Shown one piece after another: positions 1-4,899 of a DNA stretch of 8,613 nucleotides. Origin of the DNA: Lachnospiraceae bacterium (GTDB lineage: Bacteria > Bacillota_A > Clostridia > Lachnospirales > Lachnospiraceae). The translations under genes and the position numbers were made by a program. The stretch covers positions 1 through 8,613 of the forward strand of contig JAGCAV010000493.1 of NCBI GenBank assembly GCA_017652545.1. Direction: 5' to 3'. A model generated the notes under the pieces. That model was not told the DNA's origin. It saw nothing but the letters and a program-made list of their open reading frames with translations, and ran no database searches. The first letter of the stretch is position 1. Each line of letters starts with the position of its first letter.

Positions 1-1392
1 CATAGCGGGCAATCACCTTGTCAAACATTTCCTGGTCGGTGATATACTCACGCATGATCTTTGTCTCGTCAAATCACCGGTGTCCATAAACCGCATCTCA
101 TCAAAGCCCATTTTGGGATACACCGAATTCCGGCTCCAGCCGGCTTTGAAATACGGATGCATAGCTATGGTTGTATAGCCCAGATTCTTCAGGTTGCAGA
201 CCATGGATGTGGGCTCATCCTGCATGAACTGCTGATAGACCACGGACCCGCCCGGCATGAATGCCATGGAATTCCCGGTCAGGTATTCCCACTCGGAGTT
301 GGGTGTCTTGGCGCCGAACACAGAAGTCATGACAAAGCCCCTGGTGGTGTTTTCCCGCAGCGAATCCAGGAACGGCATCATCTCCACATTGGTCTGAAGG
401 TCCCCGATCAGTCTGAAGTCGGCAAAGGACTCATTCATGATCGTGATGATCGTCGGTTTTACATGATCCTTCTTTTCCTCTGCCTCCTGTGCTGTCTGCC
501 GCTCATACGCCAGCTCAAGATTTCTGATCACATCCTCGGAGTAGCCGGCCGGCATATCAACCTGGCTGTCCCTGATTCCCAGGATAAAGTTGACGATAAA
601 ACCGTTCCGGTAAGAGCCCTTCTTTTCCCAGGTCTGTGTGATCCGTCCCTTCATTTTGTTCCAGGTATAAGGGACCAGCAGAATGACCGCGATCAGCAGC
701 GGAATTCGGATCAGGATGGGATGACGGAAACGGAATCTGAATTTCCAGACCAGGCTGATGACGAGAATACTGAGCAGAATGATCAGGGCGCCGCGCACGC
801 TCATCTGAAAACGATACTGGGCCGCGACGCTCAGGCCCGTCCCGATGGTATCCAGGTCTGAGAACACGATCTCATTCTGCCTGAACTCATAGACAAAATA
901 ATCCGCGAATGCAATGATCAGAATGATCACATGAGAGATGATAAAGGCCCATCTTGTCCTTGCAAAGATGCACAGCATTCCCAGATACAGGATCAGAATG
1001 CAGAGCATGTTCAGGTACATGGCCGTCTTGCCGGTCTTGACGAAAAATTCATTCTCCAGAATGATGCGCTGCATGCACCATACGGAAAACCACGGTCCCA
1101 GCCACATCAGCAGCACGGTATAGACCCATGAGATCATATTGGACCAGGTGACGGTCATCTTTTTGAGGAACGGCAGCCTGGCTCCAAATCCGCTCTCCGT
1201 CAGCTTTGTCCACCAGGCAGGCGTGCCTTCCGGAAGCCTGACCTTAAGACCAGCGATCAATGCGAACAGCGCAACGAACACCGGTGCAAGCGGCAGCGGA
1301 TAACGGCTCCAGATCCACATCAGGACAGCCAGAACGGCCATGATGCCGATCAGGATATATTTCTTCTTATTAAACTGCAGTTGAATGGTCAT
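1..1392 (-). CDS. LTA synthase family / sulfatase-fold membrane protein, 3' truncated by window edge, with apparent frameshift
   Basis: This is a polytopic membrane protein with an extracellular alkaline-phosphatase/sulfatase-type domain, as in lipoteichoic acid synthases that transfer glycerol phosphate from phosphatidylglycerol. The N-terminal part holds hydrophobic spans at roughly residues 12-29, 31-50, 85-107, 127-145, 147-166, 200-217 and 226-243. The catalytic domain starts near residue 313 with a metal-ligand motif ITIMNES (E321), followed by FGAKTPNSEWEYLTG, whose T363 matches the catalytic threonine of LtaS proteins. The ATG at 1392 is preceded by AGGAG with an 8-nt gap. After D440 the frame breaks: the as-read C-terminus LTRQRSCVS is unlike the family. 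Adding one A to the run at 71-73 restores DFDETKIMREYITDQEMFDK, which continues to the left edge. The family is clear. The exact substrate (LTA or another phosphoglycerol polymer) is not. Whether the frameshift is real or a base-calling error cannot be told here. Confidence 0.85.
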
Positions 1393-1398
1393 GAAAAC

Positions 1399-1404
1399 GA
1401 CTCC
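1399..1404 (-). promoter_or_regulatory. Ribosome binding site of the LTA-synthase-like gene
   Basis: The minus strand reads GCAGGAGTCGTTTTC directly before the ATG at 1392. The AGGAG core lies 8 nt from the start codon. This supports the chosen start, which places a short charged N-terminus just before the first membrane span. Confidence 0.7.
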
Positions 1405-1452
1405 TGCCCCACATCAGTTTTCCAAAGGTTTTTGGGGCTCAAACAATTTGTC

Positions 1453-1481
1453 ATTATATGATCATATCTGCCAAAATGCAA
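1453..1481 (-). promoter_or_regulatory. Predicted sigma-A promoter for the LTA-synthase-like gene
   Basis: On the minus strand a perfect TATAAT lies at 1458-1453. A partial -35 TTGCAT lies at 1481-1476, with a 17-bp spacer. Transcription would start near 1446, giving a leader of about 55 nt. The -10 overlaps a 12-bp perfect palindrome (ATATGATCATAT, 1456-1467), which could be an operator or may simply be AT-rich chance. The prediction rests on the -10 and spacing; the -35 is weak. Confidence 0.55.
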
Positions 1482-1578
1482 GCGTCGGAGCCGGGAAATC
1501 CGCATTGTTCACGGAAAATTCACGACCGGGCAGGGCATATCTTCCTCCCTGCCGTCATGCCCGCGGCGCACATTCCGG

Positions 1579-1617
1579 AAAAAAAGAACGCATCCCGTTT
1601 TCTTGATGCGTTCTTTT
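1579..1617 (-). terminator. Intrinsic terminator of the thiamine-uptake operon
   Basis: A perfect 13-bp inverted repeat (AAAAGAACGCATC at 1582-1594, GATGCGTTCTTTT at 1605-1617) has a 10-nt loop. Read on the minus strand, it is followed by an uninterrupted T7 tract (A-run 1579-1585). It lies 37 nt past the stop codon of the ATPase gene, and transcription from that operon reaches it before the LTA-synthase promoter. The plus-strand side has a T4 then AAATATAT, so it may also work weakly in reverse. Confidence 0.88.
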
Positions 1618-1654
1618 AAATATATCAATATTGTATGTATTCATATACATCTGT

Positions 1655-2437
1655 TTACTGTCTTGCCAGAATCTCCAGGATCTGTTTTTTATACGCCAGA
1701 AATTCCTGCGTCAGGTCAAAATTCTGTCTCTCTTTTCTGGACGGGAGGATCCTGATCTCATCCCTGATCACACCGGGAGAACCGGTCATGATGCAGACCC
1801 GGTCTGAGAGCAGAATGGCCTCATCAATATCATGCGTGATAAGCAGCGTGGACAGTTTTATCTTTTCCATCACCTCCAGATACCAGGTGTGGATCTGCCC
1901 CCGGGTAATGGTATCCAGGGCGGAAAAGGGTTCATCCAGAAGGGCAGCACCTTCCGTGTTCCGGCTGTCCGGTCCGTCCCAGGCAGTCCTTACGGAGCTC
2001 AGGTAAGTCCGCAGCAGAGCAGCCCGCTGGCGCATGCCGCCGGAAAGCTGTGAGGGATATTTCATCTGTGTCCCTTCCAGACCGAATTCCTGAAAGAATT
2101 CTGATGCCGTTTCCCTGGCTTTCTTTTTCGGCATGCCCGAAAGAACCAGGGGAAGCGCCGCATTATCGATCACCTTCTTGTGTTCCAGAAGCAGATCCTT
2201 CTGCAGCATGTAGCTGATCTTTCCCGGTCTGCCGGTGATGTCTTCTCCGCAGAACAGGACGCGTCCTTTCTCCGGCACAGTCAGACCGGACAGAACATGA
2301 AACAGCGTCGTCTTCCCTGATCCGCTCAGTCCGAGCAATGAGATCAGTTCTCCTTTATCCAGATGAAGGGAAATGTCCTCGATGATGGTCCGGCCGTCAT
2401 ATTTTTTTGTGACATGTTCCGCTCTTAATACTTCCAT
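1655..2437 (-). CDS. thiZ: ABC transporter ATPase, ThiZ-like (thiamine precursor uptake)
   Basis: This is the cytoplasmic ATP-hydrolysing subunit of the importer. Visible motifs are Walker A GLSGSGKTT (36-44), Q-loop YMLQ (Q79), signature LSGGMRQR (131-138), Walker B ALLDEP (165-170, catalytic E169), D-loop SALD and switch histidine H202 in LLITHDIDEA. Its length of 260 residues is near normal for the nitrate/taurine/thiamine-precursor class. One oddity is about 19 residues between RTYL and LLDEP, where relatives usually have about 7; the extra stretch includes TAWDGPDSRNTEG. It is the last gene of the operon. The ATG at 2437 lies 8 nt after the stop of the binding-protein gene, with an AGGA element inside the end of that gene. 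Class and partnership are firm; ThiZ as substrate assignment follows from the neighbouring ThiY-like gene and the TPP riboswitch. Confidence 0.88.
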   Translation of the reverse strand: MEVLRAEHVTKKYDGRTIIEDISLHLDKGELISLLGLSGSGKTTLFHVLSGLTVPEKGRVLFCGEDITGRPGKISYMLQKDLLLEHKKVIDNAALPLVLSGMPKKKARETASEFFQEFGLEGTQMKYPSQLSGGMRQRAALLRTYLSSVRTAWDGPDSRNTEGAALLDEPFSALDTITRGQIHTWYLEVMEKIKLSTLLITHDIDEAILLSDRVCIMTGSPGVIRDEIRILPSRKERQNFDLTQEFLAYKKQILEILARQ

Positions 2438-2445
2438 CGCAGTTC

Positions 2446-3456
2446 TTATTCCTGTGGGAGGTAAGCATTCGTAAAGCCTTTGCCGGTCAGATCATGTACC
2501 GTCAGCGCATTGTCCCCAAGCCATCCGTAGAAAGCATTCCATCTGTCTTCGTCGAAAACGCCCCACTGCTCTGCATCCGCAATGTACTGCCCGGCCAGCC
2601 ATTCCTGGCTTGCGTAGACCAGGTCCTCCGATCCGTAAAGGGAACCGGTGGAATCGCCCGCGATCAGCATGTCTGCCGCTTCCCTCGGATTCTCCACAGC
2701 GTACTGATATCCCCTGGCTGTCGCTTCCAGAAACGCTTTTGCGATTTCCGGTGACTCTTCAAGGAACTCATTTGAAGCAAGGATAACCGGCGTGTAGTAG
2801 TCCAGTTCCGGGCTGATATCGCAGAAATTCCAGAAATCGCACGCTACGCCTTCCACTTCGGCATTCACGCCGCTCCAGCCGTAGAAGATCCAGACAGCGT
2901 CTGTCTGGTTGGCAGCCAGCGCCGCCGGCTCATCCGTAATGTCGTTCGGAATGAGCTTTACCTGATCAAAATCAGCGCCTTCCTGCTCCATGCAGTAGCG
3001 GAGCATGGCCAGCTCGATCGGGCTTTCCCAGGTAGAGTAGATCCTGCCTTCCAGTCCTTTCGGAGAGTTGATCCCGTCACCGGCGCGGGAAATGATCCCG
3101 GAAGTATTGTGCTGGAGAATGGTTGCCACCGCGGTGACCCCCAGAGGTTCCTCCAGATCAAGCGATGCTGCCATCGTATCCTGCGCATCCACCGCAAACT
3201 CCGCCTGCCCGGCTGCGCACATCAGGACTGCTCCGTTTTCCGGAGGCTGCACGATCCGTACATCAAGACCTGCCTCCTCATAATACCCAAGCGCCTGCGC
3301 CGCATAAACGCCTGTATGGTTTGTATTCGGTGTCCAGTCCAGGCAGAAGGTGATGGGCGTGAGCGCCTCGTCCGCCAGTGCTGTTCCTGCGGTTCCTGCA
3401 GCCACAACAAAGGCTGCGGCCATGCCAAGCATCATGTATCTTCTGCTTTTTTTCAT
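2446..3456 (-). CDS. thiY: NMT1/THI5-like substrate-binding protein, ThiY-like (HMP / formylaminopyrimidine)
   Basis: This is the extracellular receptor of the importer. After a signal peptide (KKSRR, then a hydrophobic stretch to about residue 28) the mature protein opens with ITFCLDWTPNTNHTGVYAA (35-53), the signature of ThiY and yeast THI5 proteins that bind thiamine pyrimidine precursors. The downstream pattern (AQALGYYEEAGLDV, then PPENGA) fits a periplasmic-binding-protein type II fold. I chose the ATG at 3456 (336 residues) over an upstream start at 3516: AAAGGA lies 9 nt before it, it gives a proper signal peptide directly, and the longer form would add a charged tail overlapping the permease gene. 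Unlike most Gram-positive receptors it has no lipobox cysteine; the likely cleavage is ALA|DE (28/29). It lies 29 nt after the permease stop. Family is confident; the exact ligand (HMP, formylaminopyrimidine or thiamine) is inferred. Confidence 0.88.
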   Translation of the reverse strand: MKKSRRYMMLGMAAAFVVAAGTAGTALADEALTPITFCLDWTPNTNHTGVYAAQALGYYEEAGLDVRIVQPPENGAVLMCAAGQAEFAVDAQDTMAASLDLEEPLGVTAVATILQHNTSGIISRAGDGINSPKGLEGRIYSTWESPIELAMLRYCMEQEGADFDQVKLIPNDITDEPAALAANQTDAVWIFYGWSGVNAEVEGVACDFWNFCDISPELDYYTPVILASNEFLEESPEIAKAFLEATARGYQYAVENPREAADMLIAGDSTGSLYGSEDLVYASQEWLAGQYIADAEQWGVFDEDRWNAFYGWLGDNALTVHDLTGKGFTNAYLPQE

Positions 3457-3465
3457 GTCTGTTTT

Positions 3466-3471
3466 TCCTTT
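3466..3471 (-). promoter_or_regulatory. Ribosome binding site deciding the start of the binding-protein gene
   Basis: AAAGGA on the minus strand lies 9 nt before the ATG at 3456, within a purine-rich run in the 29-nt gap after the permease gene. The in-frame upstream start at 3516 would lie inside the permease coding region and would displace the signal peptide. This favours 3456. Confidence 0.65.
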
Positions 3472-3485
3472 CTTTTTTTCAGAGA

Positions 3486-4262
3486 TCATTGTTTCTGTTC
3501 CCGTATGGTCTGCCACGGCATGGCAATACGCCGGATCAGATCCACCAGCGCCATCAGAAGAAGGCTGATGACCACGATCAGGATAATCACCGCAAACATC
3601 CGGTCAAAGGCGTAGGCTTTTTTGACCCTTGTCATGTACACGCCCAGTCCCTCAAAACCGCCCAGCCACTCTGAGATAACGGCTCCGACGATCGCATAGG
3701 ACGCCGAGATCCGAAGCCCGGAGAAGAAGTACGGAAGAGCGCCCGGAAACTTGACATGATAAAAGATCTGCAGCCGGCTGGCGCCCATGGCCCGCATCAG
3801 GCTGATCGAATCCGGATCTACGCTCCGGTACCCCTCCAGGAGTCCCACCGCGATGGGAAAAAAAGTGGTGATCACAACCAGTGTGATCTTCGGCGCCATC
3901 CCGAAACCCATCCACAGGACCAGCAGCGGAGCGATCGCGATGGTCGGGATCGTCTGCGTGATCACGAGGATCGGGGACAGCGCCTGATCCAGCAGGCGGA
4001 ATCTGTCCATGACCGTAGCGATCACGAATGCCAGCCCTATGCCGATCAGCAGGCCGTAAGCTGCCTCCTGCAGGGACGTCGCCGCATGGTACATCAGGTT
4101 TTTGAAATCCCCGACAAATGCCATTACGACAGCGACCGGTGACGGAAGCATATACGAGGGCACAGCGCCTGACGCGCACAGTCCCCACCACAGGAGGACC
4201 AGCAGGATCAGAGCGACAGCAGCCGGCAGTTTAGCTGTGATATTTTCCGATCTTTCTTTCAA
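3486..4262 (-). CDS. thiX: ABC transporter permease, ThiX-like
   Basis: This is the membrane-spanning subunit of the importer. It is a 258-residue BPD_transp_1-type protein with hydrophobic spans at about 13-30, 66-84, 96-118, 125-142, 187-200 and 222-242. The cytoplasmic coupling loop that docks on the ATPase is clear at about 157-180: RAMGASRLQIF, then VKFPGALPYFFSGL. The start is TTG at 4262, preceded by AAGGAGAGG with a 9-nt gap to the GG end; no ATG near the expected N-terminus fits as well. The gene overlaps the end of the thiamine-binding-protein gene by 32 nt, which suggests translational coupling. It resembles the permeases for nitrate, taurine and thiamine precursors. The thiamine-precursor assignment comes from the operon (TPP riboswitch, ThiY-like receptor), not from the permease alone. 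Confidence 0.88.
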   Translation of the reverse strand: MKERSENITAKLPAAVALILLVLLWWGLCASGAVPSYMLPSPVAVVMAFVGDFKNLMYHAATSLQEAAYGLLIGIGLAFVIATVMDRFRLLDQALSPILVITQTIPTIAIAPLLVLWMGFGMAPKITLVVITTFFPIAVGLLEGYRSVDPDSISLMRAMGASRLQIFYHVKFPGALPYFFSGLRISASYAIVGAVISEWLGGFEGLGVYMTRVKKAYAFDRMFAVIILIVVISLLLMALVDLIRRIAMPWQTIREQKQ

Positions 4263-4527
4263 TGGAAAGGACCTCTCCTTCCGGTTTATAGCTCACCTTG
4301 ACATATGCGGCAACCGAAGGGGCGCCTGCCCTGATGGCAATATGCTGGCACTCTTTCACGATATCCATCAGTTCATCATAGGGGCCTTCGATCGTTGTCT
4401 CAAAAGGACCCACATAATAGTTATATCCGGTTCCCTTGATGTAATCGATCACCTCATCTACGATTCTGCAGAGTTCATCATCGTTCGGGGCTTCCGGTAA
4501 TGTCTGAATGGCTACGCTTGCTTCCAT
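4231..4527 (-). CDS. MTH1187/YkoF-type thiamine-binding protein
   Basis: This is a small (98-residue) soluble protein of the MTH1187 / UPF0045 family (Thiamine_BP domain), a ferredoxin-like fold. YkoF relatives bind thiamine or its pyrimidine. It opens with EASVAIQTLPEA, then an acidic helix (DDELCRIVDEVIDYI), the family motif YVGPFETTIEG (38-48), a second helix with DELMDIVKECQ, and the closing strand AAYVKVSYKP. There is no signal peptide or membrane span, so it acts in the cytoplasm. The ATG at 4527 is chosen: AGGAGGAG sits just upstream, and the family begins at this point. An in-frame ATG at 4620 would add 31 Arg-rich residues encoded by a palindromic leader and has no good ribosome site. 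It is the first gene of the TPP-riboswitch operon and overlaps the permease start by 32 nt. Likely role, by inference: binding imported thiamine or precursor, or modulating the transporter. Confidence 0.87.
   Translation of the reverse strand: MEASVAIQTLPEAPNDDELCRIVDEVIDYIKGTGYNYYVGPFETTIEGPYDELMDIVKECQHIAIRAGAPSVAAYVKVSYKPEGEVLSIERKIGKYHS
4272..4280 (-). promoter_or_regulatory. Ribosome binding site for the TTG-started permease
   Basis: AAGGAGAGG on the minus strand ends 9 nt before the TTG at 4262 and lies inside the 3' coding region of the preceding gene. It is strong, which supports a TTG start despite the weak initiation codon. Confidence 0.7.
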
Positions 4528-4531
4528 TTTT

Positions 4532-4539
4532 CTCCTCCT
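4532..4539 (-). promoter_or_regulatory. Ribosome binding site of the thiamine-binding-protein gene
   Basis: The minus strand reads AGGAGGAG followed by AAAA and then the ATG at 4527. The AGGAGG core lies 6 nt from the start. It decides the start against the in-frame ATG at 4620. Confidence 0.85.
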
Positions 4540-4565
4540 GTAAATAAGTGTCTGTACGGTTTTTA

Positions 4566-4699
4566 CTATAGCCACGCCACCTCGAGACCCTCGGTCTCTC
4601 GGTCGCGGCTGTCGCCGCATACATCCGTATCTGCTCTCCTCCCCATGTGTGCAAGCTCACATGGGGATCTGCGCAGATCCGTCTGTGCGTGGCTCGTAG
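4566..4699. other. Palindrome-rich structured segment of unknown function in the operon leader
   Basis: This non-coding segment lies between the riboswitch terminator and the first gene. Its ends are complementary: AGCCACGC at 4570-4577 pairs perfectly with GCGTGGCT at 4687-4694, and CTA (4566-4568) can pair with TAG (4697-4699). Inside are four more inverted repeats: a 6-bp stem with 3-nt loop (4584-4598), a 5-bp GC stem with 4-nt loop (4605-4618), a 9-bp stem CCCCATGTG/CACATGGGG with 8-nt loop (4641-4666), and a perfect 16-bp palindrome GGATCTGCGCAGATCC (4665-4680). None has a T-tract, so these are not terminators. It could be a dispersed MITE-like repeat with terminal inverted repeats, or a folded RNA domain in the leader. 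I recognise no named family. Confidence 0.55.
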
Positions 4700-4707
4700 C
4701 TTCGCGC

Positions 4708-4736
4708 AAAAAAAGATCTCCTGCTGCCAGGAGATC
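4708..4736 (-). terminator. Riboswitch-controlled intrinsic terminator (expression platform)
   Basis: A perfect 9-bp stem GATCTCCTG/CAGGAGATC (4715-4723 and 4728-4736) with a 4-nt loop is followed on the minus strand by T7 (A-run 4708-4714). It sits about 45 nt past the TPP aptamer and 181 nt before the first gene, so it can only be an attenuator. A small linker hairpin (4748-4753 with 4757-4762) lies between aptamer and terminator. I did not find a clear antiterminator strand by eye. Confidence 0.88.
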
Positions 4737-4780
4737 AGAATACGCAAAGCAGAAAATCCGCTTGTCGGTATAATATTCGC

Positions 4781-4863
4781 TCGCTTCCCTACGCCGGCAC
4801 TGTCCGGATCAGGTGATGAGGGTCTGTAATCACTTACATTCTCAGCTTGCGCTCCCCTAGCAT
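4781..4863 (-). promoter_or_regulatory. TPP riboswitch (THI element)
   Basis: The minus strand carries the conserved TPP aptamer landmarks in order: AGGGGAGC, then GCTGAGA, an optional P3a hairpin TGTAA-GTGA-TTACA, then GACCC, ATCACCTGATCCGG, and GCCGGCGTAGGGAAGCG. P1 can form from TGCT (4862-4859) and AGCG (4785-4782). P3 is very short, closed by a GCAA tetraloop. TPP binding should stabilise the aptamer and favour the terminator at 4708-4736, switching off the importer operon when thiamine pyrophosphate is plentiful. The downstream thiamine-binding and ThiY-like genes fit this fully. Confidence 0.96.
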
Positions 4864-4870
4864 TGCAATC

Positions 4871-4899
4871 AGGATAAACCTGTTTTATCCGGTTGTCAA
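4871..4899 (-). promoter_or_regulatory. Predicted sigma-A promoter of the TPP-riboswitch operon
   Basis: On the minus strand a perfect -35 TTGACA (4899-4894) is followed by a 17-bp spacer and a -10 TATCCT (4876-4871, 4 of 6). The start would fall near 4864, right at the base of the TPP aptamer. The TGA stop codon of the upstream beta-propeller gene (4898-4896) lies within the -35 box. A GGATAAA/TTTATCC inverted repeat (4872-4878, 4884-4890) overlaps spacer and -10; it lacks a T-tract and is not a good terminator. Confidence 0.7.

Noticed and set aside
61..861. Long + strand open frame opposite the LTA-synthase-like gene
   Set aside because: It lies fully antisense to a gene with clear family motifs, is rich in His/Gln/Arg/Asp typical of a shadow frame, and has no domain-like sequence.
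4560..4605. GAGGTGGCGTGGC as a T-box antiterminator motif
   Set aside because: It only loosely resembles the T-box AGGGTGGNACCGCG, no specifier stem is seen, and the downstream genes are not amino-acid related.
4528..4620. N-terminally extended start for the thiamine-binding protein (ATG at 4620)
   Set aside because: The added 31 residues are Arg-rich and encoded by palindromic leader sequence, while the ATG at 4527 has an excellent AGGAGGAG and matches the family N-terminus.
4769..4774. + strand TATAAT as a promoter
   Set aside because: No acceptable -35 at 16-18 bp, and no + strand gene or transcript to serve; it lies in the linker just after the TPP aptamer.
4871..4890. GGATAAA/TTTATCC hairpin as a terminator of the beta-propeller gene
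   Set aside because: AT-rich 7-bp stem with no T-tract, and it overlaps the predicted promoter spacer and -10 of the next operon.
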